Source: Aristolochia californica (Eukaryota; Streptophyta; Magnoliopsida; Piperales; Aristolochiaceae). Taken from it: a stretch of 64,000 bases of DNA. A program made the translations under genes and the position numbers. The stretch covers positions 22,661,220-22,725,219 of the forward strand of contig JARWKL010000015.1 in NCBI GenBank assembly GCA_029961685.1. The letters are read 5' to 3'. The notes under the pieces were generated by a model. It was not told the origin of the DNA, did no database searches, and saw nothing but the letters and a program-made list of their open reading frames with translations. This document shows positions 49,982 to 61,789 of the stretch, in pieces (within the stretch, counting starts at the first letter, position 1; the number at the start of each line of letters is the position of its first letter).

Positions 49982-51496
49982 TTATTGGGATGAAGAGATG
50001 AATGAGGGTCTTATTTGAAGCAGAAGCCTGAAGAAGAAAAGAGCTGAAAAGGTCTGTGAAATTTAATCGTAGGGATTAGCTGTGTAGACGGGAGGGGAGC
50101 AAGCAAGGTGCTATGTGCCTTACAAGCAAAACCAAGGTAATTTAGGGGATGAAGAAAAGAACTATCTGCTTTTCTCTTGATGCTCAGGCTTCCATACTTT
50201 TTCCCACGATGGATTATCTTCACATAAAGAAATCTTTTTGATGTTGGAAATGTTCTACTGTTTGGGAATTTGGGTAGCGAATTGTGTTCTATTCCATTGT
50301 TTGATTCCTTATTTCTTCCTTCTCCGCTGGCTACACCTTCGCTGTTTTCTTTTAATATCAGTCAGTATTCTTTGATGTCAAGTACCCTTTTGGACTTTTT
50401 GAGGGTTCTTGCATGACAAGATGGGATCATTTTGAATGGAACCGGACATGCCCTTCCAAAGCATCCAAATGATGGTTTTTTTGCTTGAAATAAAGGTATA
50501 CCTTTGTTTATGCACCGATCCACTCTTTCTTATCCTGTGGAGATGCCTTGTGTATCCCCTGAATCTATTTGAATTTACTTCTACAAATGTTGTTGGAGAT
50601 GTGTGACTCGAACATAATCGAACTAGGCTATTATTGAGTATTGGCGAAACTCAAATGACACGCTTTTATCAATTGTTTTGACATCTCATGTTTAAGATTC
50701 AGTTGGGGCTTGGTACGTTTCTAATTGGTTTAGAATGTGTTTGTGCAGAATGAAAAGTTCAGGAATTTTTTATTTTATTTTTTATTTCTTTTAACTTTAA
50801 AATATATTATAAATTAACAAAAATATGAGGAAAAATAAACTAAGAGGCAATCTAGTAGTTCTTGATCATTTACTTCTTATTTTTTTGTTGATTTTCAGGA
50901 TTTCATTTGGGGAGAAAAGAGGAGGTAAAACGGAGTTTTGGACTTAGTCCAAACCTTCCCTCATTAGATATATTTTAAAATATTAAAAATATAATATTAC
51001 AATTGTGCCTTTCACCTAAGTAAGAGTAAAGAAAGGACAAAAAAACGTAAACTAATTATATCAATGATACTCTAATTATATTTTATTTTTAACACTTTCT
51101 CTTAAGTTGGGTGGTAATGGTAGTGATCCCAGTTTAAAACAAATAACATTAGATGTAGTAATAATCTCTTCTATCACGATGTCCTAAGGATAAGTACAAA
51201 ATTGGGCATAAATTCTCAAATGATAGAGATTAGTGATAAAACATAAGTCGAAACCAACTTCAAATGATTTTAAACAAATATAGTGATAATAATTACTAAC
51301 GTGGGTGATGTTTGTTATTTATAAGACAGCAATAAAAAACCTTAAAAAAACTAACTGTATATATATAAGGAGGACCAACCAAAGCGACGTTCCAAAAAAA
51401 TGTTGGCCAAAGGGGTAAGTGAGAATCAAATAAAAGACGGTAGGAGAAAGACTACTCAATAACAAAAGTGTAATGGGGATTCAATAGGAAGATAAT
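49982..51496. other. upstream region of the remorin gene
   Basis: The first 250 bases probably hold the remorin 5' leader; a minus-strand frame at 50011-50223 has no recognisable product. At 50925-51060 the text TTTTGGACTTAGTCCAAACC and TTTCACCTAAGTAAGAGTAA recurs, diverged, at 59030-59130 on the far side of element 2, so both are pieces of one repeat family. The remainder is AT-rich. Confidence 0.4.
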
Positions 51497-52202
51497 GGGG
51501 GGGTTAGTCCACAATGAAGTGGAATGAATTCCCCCCGCATTACCTAGTTCATCCTATTTATGGTGTTAGTCCAGAATGAATTGACTTGAAGTGAGATAAC
51601 ACCGTTTCATCTCCTCAGGCAAAAACGACGGAATTCTGTTTTCGCCCTTTTTTCCAATTCATCGAATTACCACGAGCGACGGCGTCGCTTCTTTCCCCCC
51701 CCCCCCCCCCGAAACTAAAAAATCACCCACATTTCCTTTCTCCTCTCCTCTCGCTCAGCCTTCGTCTCTGGACGAAAATTTTCGCCCGACTTCGTCTCTG
51801 CTCGCTCTGCTCCTCTCGCTCGGCTCTCGTCTGCTCGCTCTGCTCCTCTCGGTCGGCGCTCATCTTCGTTCTCTGCTCCCTCTCTCTTGTTATCTCTCGT
51901 TTTCGCCCCATCTCCCTCTCTCGTCTCTTTCTCTCTCGGCCTTTCTCTTCCCTCTCCCTCTCTCGTCTCCTTCTCTCTTTTCCCTCTCGGCCTCCATCTC
52001 TTTTCACTCTCGGCCTCCCTCTTCCTTCTCGTTCTCGCTCTTCTCTTTCCTCCTCCCCCGATTTCATTTGATTTAACCTATTCCGGGGTCAAATTCCTTC
52101 GATTTCCTTCAATCTTCTTCGATTTTCGACGGTTAGGCGTCGATTTCTTCCATTGGGCTTACATTTCCCCATTCGGCGGTGATTTCCCCCAAATTTCAGA
52201 AG
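51497..52202 (+). promoter_or_regulatory. CT-rich leader of element 2 and first splice donor
   Basis: After the terminus comes a C16 run (51695-51710) and about 350 bases dominated by CTCTCT/TCGCTC. A candidate leader exon ends at 52202 (TTTCAGAAG|GTAATCC). The same arrangement is found inverted in element 1 (45170-45843). Long open frames on both strands here are products of the CT/GA bias. Confidence 0.55.
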
Positions 52203-53015
52203 GTAATCCGAAACCCTAATTTTTTTTTCAACTAATTTAGTTTTGTGTTTGAGTTAAATTAAATTTTTGTGCGTAATTTATCTTGATTGTGGCCAAATTA
52301 ATTCCAATAATATCACATTCATTGAAGCTGAGATACAAAACGTTCATTAATAAATAATACAGATTTGCTCACTTGTTTCCTGTGCATGAGAGTTGATAGC
52401 TCAACTGATTGTTTAAGAACTTGACAACCCATCAAGCATGCTGTCAGTTCATGGCATATTTCTGGGACCATGCCCTTGCAGTTTCCTCATAACGAGTTCT
52501 TTAGATGCAGTGAGTTCCCCTCCCTACTTTTTCCCCCACAGTTTTCAAGAGAGTAAATTCTCTTGCAACTTTTCCTTTGCACTAACAATGCTCCTATTAG
52601 AGGGTGACACCCAGTTGGCCATACGCTGGGTAAGACCATGAACCCAAAACGAACCATCCAATATTAAGTGGTTCTACCCATTCGCTTGGTAAAATCATGA
52701 AACCAAAGCAAAGCATCTGCATTTAGCTGTTCCACATTTCCCAATGCAAGTCTTGCCAATTTTCTTGCTAGTTATGAGATCTCCCACCAGCAGCTTGCTG
52801 CTAGATGCCATTCCTCAACAGTTTGATTCACTGTTGCAGTTTCTGATGTGCTTTCTTTTATTCTCTTTGTTGTTCTCTTTTGTTAGGAAAAACCTAGTAA
52901 CTAGAATAACAAAAGGTAATCCGAAACCCTAATTTTTTTTTCAACTAATTTAGTTTTGTGTTTGAGTTAATTTAAATTTTTGTGCGTAATTTATGTTGAT
53001 TGTGGCCAAATTAAT
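52203..53015 (+). repeat. duplicated intron start flanking a foreign-looking segment
   Basis: The roughly 100 bases starting with GGTAATCCGAAACCCTAA at 52202 recur at 52917 almost unchanged, down to GTGGCCAAATTAATTCCAA, giving a period of 715. The 610 bases between (about 52310-52916) are absent from element 1's arm and include no recognised gene. The result is two possible splice donors in series. Confidence 0.8.
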
Positions 53016-53027
53016 TCCAACCCTGAA

Positions 53028-54030
53028 GATTACTTTTGAAATGTGTTAGAATGTTGTTGAATATGTTTGAAGTGATATGGAATGTTTATGTCATGTGGTG
53101 AGGAGATTTTGGAGTTATAAATATCCACCACATGGTCCAATTCAAACAAGGCTGAGTCGCCTACACGGGCGTCCATTAGCCAACGAAACCCGACCCCCAT
53201 CAATGACGATGTACGGTTCGTAGTGACTGCGAAGTCATATGGGGCTCTACCTGGGGTGTTCGGTGAATTTGGACTTCATGAGTTTGTTTTTGCATTGTTC
53301 TAGTCATTTGCAATGAAATTAGTTAGATTACTTTTGAAATGTGTTAGAATGTGGTTGAATATGTTTGAAGTGCTATGGAATGTTTATGTCATGTGGTGAG
53401 GAGATTTTGAAGTTATAAATATCCACCACATGGTCCAATTCAAACAAGGCTGAGTCGCCTACACGGGCGTCCATTAGCCAACGAAACCCGACCCCCATCA
53501 ATGACGATGTACGGTTCGTAGTGACTGCGAAGTCATATGGGGCTCTACCAGGGGTGTTCGGTGAATTTGGATTTCATGAGTTTGTTTTTGCATTGTTCTA
53601 GTCATTTGCAATGAAATTAGTTAGACTACTTTTGAAATGTGTTAGAATATGGTTGAATATGTTTGAAGTGCTATGGAATGTTTATGTCATGTGGTGAGGA
53701 GATTTTGGAGTTATAAATATCCACCACATGGTCCAATTCAAACAAGGCTGAGTCGCCTACACGGGCGTCCATTAGCCAACGAAACCCGACCCCCATCAAT
53801 GACGATGTACGGTTCGTAGTGACTGCGAAGTTATATGGGGCTCTACCAGGGGTGTTCGGTGAATTTGGACTTCATGAGTTTGTTTTTGCATTGTTCTAGT
53901 CATTTGCAATGAAATTAGTTAGATTACTTTTGAAATGTTTTAGAATGTGGTTGAATATGTTTGAAGTGCTATGGAATGTTTATGTCATGTGGTGAGGAGA
54001 TTTTGGAGTTATAAATATCCACCACATGGT
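53028..54030. repeat. 298-bp tandem array, about 3.4 copies
   Basis: Units start at 53028, 53326, 53624 and 53922, the last ending near 54030 at CCACCACATGGT. Copies differ at only a few positions. Each full unit contains a GC-rich central block (from AAGGCTGAGTCGCC to GGGGTGTTCGG) inside AT-rich sequence. The array ends about 110 bases before ORF1. Confidence 0.95.
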
Positions 54031-54139
54031 ATTTTGTTATTCGTTGGTTGTGTTTCTATGTGTCCCTAGTTACTACGACGAGTAATGGTTGTCTGATAAA
54101 AAAAATTTCTATGACGACCATCTCGGATTTAGATTATAA

Positions 54140-55120
54140 ATGGCTGGAAGAAGACAACAAACTCCTCGATCATATGACATTTGGACCTTCGATGATGACA
54201 ACAAAATGCTCGATCTGTTGGTTGAGCAAGTCAATATGGGGAATAGGATGCCTAATGGGGTTTGGAAGCATGAAGTATATTTGGACTGTGTCAATAGGTT
54301 CAATGAAGACACAACTAATAAAAAAACTGTTGAGCAGCTCAAGAATCGAACAAGATCATGGAAGAAAACTTACCAAACAGTAACAAGTTGTCTCAACACT
54401 AGTGGGTTCGGTTGGGATGCAACCACACATCGAGTTACTGCATGTCATTCTGTATGGCAAGACTATATCAAGGTCAGTAAATTATGATTGACTGTAAAAC
54501 ATTTTGTATGTTTTCCGCATTACTAGAACTCTATGCCAAGTCGTCTAAATGATGTTTTATCCTTGTAGGAGCATAAAGAAGCTGAAAAGTACAGACAACA
54601 AGGCTGCCCTCTTTATGACAAATTGGCTTTGGTAGTGGAAAACTCAATAGCCATGGGGAGAACAAGTCAAACTGACGAAGAGTGTAATGATGTCCAACAT
54701 CAGGAAGAAAATGAGCACGTGGATATGCTCGAGGATGTCGATTTAGGTAGAGAATCTCCTTCGCCATTCCTTACAGAAAATGAGTCGGCACCTGATCAGT
54801 CTCCAAGTACTAACCCGTCAAGTTCAAGTCGTCGTAGAAAGAGACCACAAATGGCCACTGATGATAGTATTCTGTTCGCTGATACAATGACAAGAATTGC
54901 CACCCTACTGCAATCTCTACAAGCTAAAAATGATAAAGCCACCGGAGAAAATTGGTATGAAGCACTCACAGAAATCCCGGACCTATCAGTAGAGATGAAG
55001 TTTCGCGCTCCTATATTGTTAGATACACCAATGAAGAAGGACATGTTTACGAAGCTGCCAGTGGAAGAGCGAATTAATTGGCTTAAATATTGTGCTGGTG
55101 AAATGGAGTCAATACTTTGA
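54140..55120 (+). CDS. PIF/Harbinger ORF1, Myb/SANT-like DNA-binding protein
   Basis: Two exons (54140-54472 and 54569-55120) join in frame to 294 residues. The N-terminal half is a Myb/SANT-like domain (WTFDDDNKMLDLLVEQ, NGVWKHEVY, EQLKNRTRSWKKTY, VWQDYIK), the type found in plant PIF ORF1 and L10-interacting MYB-domain proteins. An acidic linker, a basic stretch (SSSRRRKRPQ) and a conserved tail (FRAPILLDTPMKKDMF, WLKYCAGEM) follow. In PIF/Harbinger systems this protein binds the transposon ends and brings the transposase into the nucleus. The frame is intact. It precedes the transposase gene by 312 bases, in the same direction. Confidence 0.85.
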
Positions 55121-55432
55121 AGTACATTATGTATTTTGGGACGATTGTTTTGAAGTTTAATTATGTTTTTTTAATTATGACTTTATAAGACGTATCATTG
55201 ATAGATTATGAATTTTATTATGGTTAAGATTTGGGTTTTCATGATTGTCGTGTTCTTATTGTGTGGATGAATGTTGTAGGTGTGTGATTGGAGATGATTT
55301 TATATAGGTGTGATTAAAAATAGGTTATGATTGAAGAACATGGTATGTTTTTGTGTTGATGATATTATGAAGAAACAGGAATTATTGTTGAAGTCGTTAT
55401 TATGGTTGTGGTGATTGTATTTGCAGGTTTCC

Positions 55433-56811
55433 ATGGAAGACGAAAATAGGAATACAATGATGATTTTATTGACATGTCTTATGTACATGATGGGAATATA
55501 CTATATGAACCATAGGTCTAGACGTACATTACGTCCTCGTGGGATAGGTGGTCCGATTTATTTACAAAAGGCATTAGCGAAATCACCTGTTAAATTTCGA
55601 AAAGTTTACAGGATGAATCAAATTGTGTTTAAAAAAATGGCAAAGATACTTTATAGCAAAGGGTTTTTATCACCTACAAAGACCATCTCAGTGGAAGAAC
55701 AACTTGCATATTTTCTCTTAACTGTTGGTCAAGGACAAGCGTATAGTGTCACAGCAGAGATGTTTGATAGATCAAACTGGACTATAAGTAGGTATTTCAA
55801 TAAGGTGTTGAATGCTATTATCAAACTTCGGCTTGATTACATCAAACGGCCTTCAGAACGAACTCACTCGAAGATTTTAAACAATCCAATGTTTAATCCG
55901 TATTTTAAGGTAACATCACTTGACATATAATGAACAATTTTAGATTAATATTTAGAGTTACTTGTATTAATTGAAATGATATAATTAGGATTGTATTGGA
56001 TGGAACTCATATCAAAGCAAACATCCAACTTGAAGAACAACAAAGGTTCTGGAACAGAAAAGGCTATCTCTCACAAAATGTGATGGCAGCATGTACATTT
56101 GATATGCAATTCACTTATGTACTTGTTGGATGGGAGGGATCAGCAGCTGATTCCCGTGTATTGAAGGACGCATTGACTCGCCGAAATAGAATTTGTGTAC
56201 CTGAAGGTAAATAATATATTGTTATGTAGTATTTTTTTTTATTTTTTTTCAATTATCTTATGTGAAAAATATTTTGTATTGTAGGTAAATATTATCTAGT
56301 CGATGCTGGTTATGCAAATATGTCAGGATTTTTGGTTCCATATCGAGGAACTCGTTATCATCTACAAGAATTTGGAGACAACCTTCCTAGAAATGATAAA
56401 GAGCTATTCAACCGAAGGCACTCATCTTTGAGAAATACTATTGAACGAACTTTTGGTGCTTTAAAAGCTCGATTCCAAATGTTGAAAGTTGCTCCTCCCT
56501 TTTCTTATAAGATCCAGATGAAAATTGTAATAGCTTGTTGCATATTACACAATTATATACGTAAAGAGGATTACAATGATATGTTTGAATTGGAAGATGA
56601 TGATTCCGATGATGAGGTAGGTGGAGGAGGTGATGAGGTCCGATTAGTTGGTGAAAATTTGGATGGAGATAGCGATGATAGCGATGATAGCGATGATCTT
56701 GGGGATGAAGGCAACCTATCAACAACAATGCGGAGGCGTCGTGCATTAGAATCCACTAGAGCTGCACAATTTCGAGATGCCATAGCAACTAGCATGTGGA
56801 GTGATTATTAG
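55433..56811 (+). pseudogene. PIF/Harbinger transposase (DDE_Tnp_4), frameshifted
   Basis: Three exons are visible: 55433-55909 (N-terminal and HTH part, with SVEEQLAYFLLTVGQGQAY), 55989-56206 (LDGTHIKAN, GWEGSAADSRVL) and 56285-56811 (VDAGYANMSGFLVPYRGTRY, RNTIERTFGALKARF, an acidic tail). The catalytic residues are present: D in LDGTHI, D in AADSRV and E in NTIERTF. At the start of the second exon the family reading DCIGAIDGTH is represented by GATTGTATTGGATGGAACT, about 8 bases short, so the exon 1 frame does not continue into the catalytic frame with the canonical splice sites. An earlier donor in exon 1 could restore frame at the cost of several residues. The first exon begins after an acceptor (TTTGCAG) at 55426. 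Confidence 0.8.
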
Positions 56812-56949
56812 TGGTTGTACTTTATTGCATTTGAACATGTATGTTCTCGTTCGTATCTACTAAACTAGTCAGTTGATGATGTTAAACGCACAAACTCTAA
56901 TTATATTGGTTGTTGTCATTTTATACCTTTTTGTATTAATTTTATTTAT

Positions 56950-58015
56950 TAAATATTTTTATACTATATAGTATGTTATTACAAAATAATTTATTTATTA
57001 ATTATATTCATTTATGTTATTTTTAACTGTTTTATGTAATTTAAATAATTTATTCTACTCACACGTAATTAGTTTAATAATTAATAATAAAATTTAATCA
57101 TTAATTGGTTTAATTATGCAATTTCTATAATTAATTAACCAATTTGGTTTATTTATTATATTCCCTTATGTTATTTTTAAATTTTTATGTAATTTAAATA
57201 ATTTATTCTACTCACACGTAATTAGTTTAATAATTAATAATAAAATTTAATCATTAATTGGTTTAATTATGCAATTTCTATAATTAATTAACCAATTTGG
57301 TTTATTTATTATATTCCCTTATGTTATTTTTAAATTTTTATGTAATTTAAATAATTTATTCTAATCCCACGTAATTAGTATAATAATTTATAATAAAATG
57401 TAATCATTAATTGGTTTAATTATGCAATTGCTATAATTAATTAAACAATTAGGTTTATTTATTATATTCCCTTATGTTATATTTAAATTTTTATTAATTT
57501 TAATTAATTTATTCTAACCACACATAATTAGTATAATAATTTATAATAAATTGTAATCATTAATTGGTTTAATTATACAATTGCTATAATTAATTAAACA
57601 CTTAGGTTTATTTATTATATTCCCTTATGTTATTTTTAATTTTTTTTTAATTTTAAATAATTTATTCTAATCCCCCGTAATTAGTTTGTTAATTTATATT
57701 GAATTGTAATCATTAATTGGTTAATTATCCAATTGCTAAAATTAATTAAACCATTATTTTCATTTATTATATTCCCTTATGCTATTTTGTAATTTTTAAT
57801 AATTTTATATAATATATTCTAGTCGCGTAATTAGTATATTAATTTATAATGAATTATAATCGTTAATTGGTTAATTATCCAATTGCTATAATTAATTAAA
57901 CCATTAGGTTTATTTATTATATTTTTTTATGTTATTTTTAATTTTTTTATTAATTTTATATAATTTATTGTAGTAACACGTAATTATTGTTTTAATTTAT
58001 AATAAACTATAATCA
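56950..58015. repeat. AT-rich subterminal tandem repeat, period about 150-153 bp, element 2
   Basis: About seven diverged units, each with TTTATTTATTATATTCCCTT, a CACGTAATTAGT motif (near 57061, 57214, 57368, 57520, 57675, 57825, 57975) and CATTAATTGGTT. They are the inverse of the three units in element 1. No coding capacity. Confidence 0.85.
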
Positions 58016-58189
58016 TTTATCTAGAAAAGGACACTGAAATCTGTTTTCCAAGCACTAACACTGGAATCTGTTTTCCAGCCACTTCAACTAGCCTGGACTA
58101 ACACCCAAACATGACTTGAAGTGGAAACAATTCATCTCACTTCAATTCAATTTTCCACTTCATTTCCACTTCATTGTGGACTAAAAAAA

Positions 58190-58330
58190 GTGAGTCATAC
58201 CGAGTCAAGGCGAGTCAGTACTGAGTCACACCGAGGCAAGGTTAGTCATGTACTGAGTCAATCCAATCAGAGTGGAAGACTCATACCGAGACAAGCAATC
58301 GCGTCAGACTGACTCGTGAGTACGAGTTGA
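58190..58330. repeat. cluster of GAGTCA/GACTC motifs
   Basis: At least eight GAGTCA or TGACTC-type motifs occur in 140 bases directly beyond element 2's right end, in both orientations (for example GTGAGTCATACCGAGTCAAG). They read as a degenerate short tandem repeat. No gene attached to it is visible. Confidence 0.5.
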
Positions 58331-60025
58331 CTCAACCCAAGTTAACCCAAGTTTACCTCAAGCAGAACAATATTCTCAAGTCATTGGTTCGAACCCAATA
58401 CAATAAATACAAACAGTCACCTCAACATCAGAGCAAAGATAATTGAGCAGTCAAAGCAAGTTACAACCAAGCAATGTGAGATAATGCGATAGTGATCAAG
58501 GAGATTAACGACAACTTTCCAGTCCAACGAAGATAGCTCTCTCTGTATACCAAATTACAAAGCAAGTTACGAACCAAAAAATCAGTTGGATAACTTTTGA
58601 AGATAAGCTTCCAACAAGTTGAACGGAAATGTATAGTAGTAAAACTCGTTTCAAAGGCAATGGTTACTGGAATGAAGACGAAACTGGTCAATTAACGATG
58701 ATAATGGCAATGGGTATAAGAGGAAAGTTGGTTCCAGACATAAACCCAATCGTCAATGCATATGAAGTTATCTATGCTATCGAGTGAAGATGCCTCCAAC
58801 GGAAAGATATGACCCTAGCAATTCTTCTATAAATAAAATAGCGCCAATGCAGCAAAGAGCAGTACCGATTGGAAATTACTGTCAAGTTCAAGATTACTTG
58901 CGGCATAGACAAAATTAGATGAGCAAAATTGATATCAGACGAACCAGTAATGAAATTGCAAGATGAGCGAGACAACCAACCAAACGAGGTGAAGAAGAGA
59001 ACACACGTTGGGGAGAAAATAAGAGGAAGAATGAGGTTTTGGACTTAATCCAAATCCTCCCCCTTAAGCTATATTTATAGATACTAAAAGTTACAATATT
59101 ATAATTATACTTTTCACCCTAATAAGAGTGAAGAAGAGACAAAAAAAATAACATCATATCTTCCAATATTTTTAATTTAAATTTATATAAATTATTTTAT
59201 TTCTAATATAAATACAATCACCGTAATTATTAATTATTATTTTTATTTAAAATAAATACAAAAAAAAAACAGTCAAAGTTTTTTGTTGTTTTTCCATTCT
59301 TCTCCAAAAGATTGGTAGTTGAGCATCATTCTCTGTGTTTTTCAACTAAAAGTACGCTCTTTTCTCAAATAATATATCCACTTATTGTTCTTTTTTCTTT
59401 TTGCCTTAGGATGATATTGACACTTCCCCATATCCAATTAATTGTTAAGGAGTTTTTATTAGGAATTTTGCCACATTATTCAAGTGTAAGCATATAAGTG
59501 TGCATAGAGAATTTTAAGTATTATACATATATATAGAGATAAACAAACCGATGCACTATATATTGAGGTGTCCTTTTAGAAAGCACAATATCAGAAAAAC
59601 CTTTCTTCCAAAAAATAAAATACAAGCAAGCTAAAAACCACTAATTGCTTACAAAATTATATAAAAATAAAAAGTATGCCAAGATTTGGGTGAAAGCACG
59701 AGAAGAATAAATGATTCATAAGTTGAAGCGTACAAGATGATTTTTTTTTTACTTGCCTCCATATTGTTTTCGTCGATTAACCATCAATAGGTAATAAGGT
59801 TTCATTGAAAAAAATGATATATATAAAGAGAGAGAGAGAGAGAGAGAGAGAGAACATGATGTGAATTATAGAAGAGAAATGTCCGAATAGAAGAAAAAAA
59901 TGTAGTTATATTTAATTTAGTCCTGGCTCTTGAGTGAAACCTCTATAACACTTGAGGCGTTGTTGAATTTTTATAAACCAAAGGGGTTATAAAAATTTAT
60001 AGGTAACGATTTGTTATAGCCCTAA
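58331..60025. other. intergenic, repeat fragment and microsatellite
   Basis: At 59030-59130 lies the partner of the repeat at 50925-51060. A GA microsatellite runs from about 59826 to 59852. Short minus-strand frames at 58461-58975 resemble nothing known. No gene seen. Confidence 0.4.
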
Positions 60026-61282
60026 GGGGGAAGGGTTAGTGCACTTAAAGAGGGGAAGAGAAAGTGAAATTGAAAGTGAATTACTTTTTTGTGTTAGTAT
60101 ACTAAATATAAAATGCACTGGAAAGTACTTTTTAGTGTTAATGCCCGAAATGGAAAATGCAATGGAAACAAAAGAATGAGTTACTTTTGTTAACAAACCT
60201 AAACAAACATAGTTACTTTTATAATTAGTAATTTAATATAATATTAAAAGTATTAACATAATAAATAATTAAATAGGATATTTTATTAATAAATTAAGAT
60301 AGATTATACTTTAATCTAAATTAATACAATAATTACGTGTTAAAATTAACTTATTAATTTAATTAATTATAAAATATAGAATACTCAAACAAAAATGTTT
60401 ACTTTTATAATGTCTAGATCCTTGATCAGATTCTTAGTTTAATAATATCTTAATTATCACTCTTAAATTAATAATTTAATATAGTATTAAAAATATAAAT
60501 ATAATAAATATATATATATGGTATTTTATTTATAACATAAGAAATATTTTAGTGTAGTATAAATTAATAATATAACTACGAAGTAAAATAAAAATATTAT
60601 TTTAATTAATTTTAAAATATAGAATACTAAAAAAAATATATTTAATTTTATAATGTCTAGATACTTGATCAAATTTTTAGTTTAAAAATATCTGAATTAT
60701 CACTCTTAAATCAGTAATTTAATATAATATTAATAATAAATAAATAAATAAATAATATGGTCTTTTATTAATAACATAAGATAGATTTTAGTGTAGTATA
60801 AATTAATAATATAATTACGAAGTAAATAAAATAATTAGTTTAATTAATTTAACAAATAAAAAATAAAAAGACTTAGAGGGAAGAGGGTTCGAATGACAAA
60901 AGGGGGAAGAAAGGGTTTTGCAGCAGGAGGGAGAAGAAAAAGAAGAGTTGAGACGGTGAGAGGGTTCGGCGACGGTGAGAAGGGGAAGAAAGAGAAGAAT
61001 TGAGACAACAAGAGGGTTCGTCGAGAGGGCAAGAGAAGGTAGCACGGTGAGACGACGAGTCGACAAAGAGCAAGAGATGAGAGAGATGAGGATTGGGAAG
61101 GAGAAAAATTTGAGAGAGAGGAGGATGGAGAGGGAAGGTCAAGCGAGAGCAGGACTCAGAGAGTGTCGAATAATTGAGTGAAAGTAAATGAACCAGGATT
61201 TGGGTCAAATTTCACTTTCACTCGTTTTACACAAGAGGAGTGCACTTTCACTTTCCTCTTGGTGCACACACTAACGTTTTTT
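60026..61282. mobile_element. PIF/Harbinger-like element 3, non-autonomous
   Basis: The left end (GGGGGAAGGGTTAGTGCACT, preceded by TAA) and the right end (GGTGCACACACTAACG) are imperfect inverses. Both subterminal parts carry AAAGTGAAA/TTTCACTTT stretches. The interior is AT-rich plus a GA-rich block at 60870-61150. No transposase. Terminal sequence TTAGTGCAC separates it from elements 1 and 2 (TTAGTCCAC). Confidence 0.6.
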
Positions 61283-61789
61283 TTATAAGTAAGGGGGGGT
61301 TAGTGCACAATGTAAGTGCAGGGGGAAAGTGAAATGGAAAGTGAAGTACTTTCTCTAGGGAAAGTGAGATGGAATGTAAAGTATTTGTTTGTGTTAGTGT
61401 GCGTAATGGAAAGTACAGTATAAAAAACTTGTTTGTGTTAGTGTGCACAATGTAAAGTACAGTGTAAAGTACTTGTTTGTGTTAGTATGCACAATGGAAA
61501 GTGTTATTTATTAAATAAAATATTTTGATATATCTGACTTTCAGAAAATTAAATTAATATTAGTTAATAAATCAAATATATTAAATATAATAATTAAACA
61601 AATGCTTACTTTTATATTATTAAAATTGCAATCAAATTTTAATTTTGTAATATCTAAATATGAAATAATTATACAAATATCGTACTACATAACATACTAC
61701 ACAAACATCGTAATTAATAAAAAATATTAATACAAATATATATTTTTATAGTAACTAAAAATTATTCATCAAACGACTTTATATTTACC

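Larger units (their letters stand above)
51497..58185 (+). mobile_element. PIF/Harbinger element 2, with both transposon genes
   Basis: The left end is GGGGGGGTTAGTCCACAATG; the right end has CATTGTGGACTAA followed by A-rich sequence instead of CCCCCCC, so the last bases have diverged and no clear target duplication remains. In order it contains a CT-rich leader (51497-52202), a duplicated leader-intron start, a 298-bp tandem array, ORF1 (Myb/SANT-like), ORF2 (DDE transposase) and an AT-rich 152-bp repeat array. Two genes in the same direction are typical of plant PIF-like elements. It is the only element in the window with catalytic coding sequence and is the likely family parent of element 1. 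Confidence 0.9.

Noticed and set aside
60815..61208. Several Ser/Pro/Leu-rich minus-strand frames
   Set aside because: They come from a GA-rich block inside the non-autonomous element 3.
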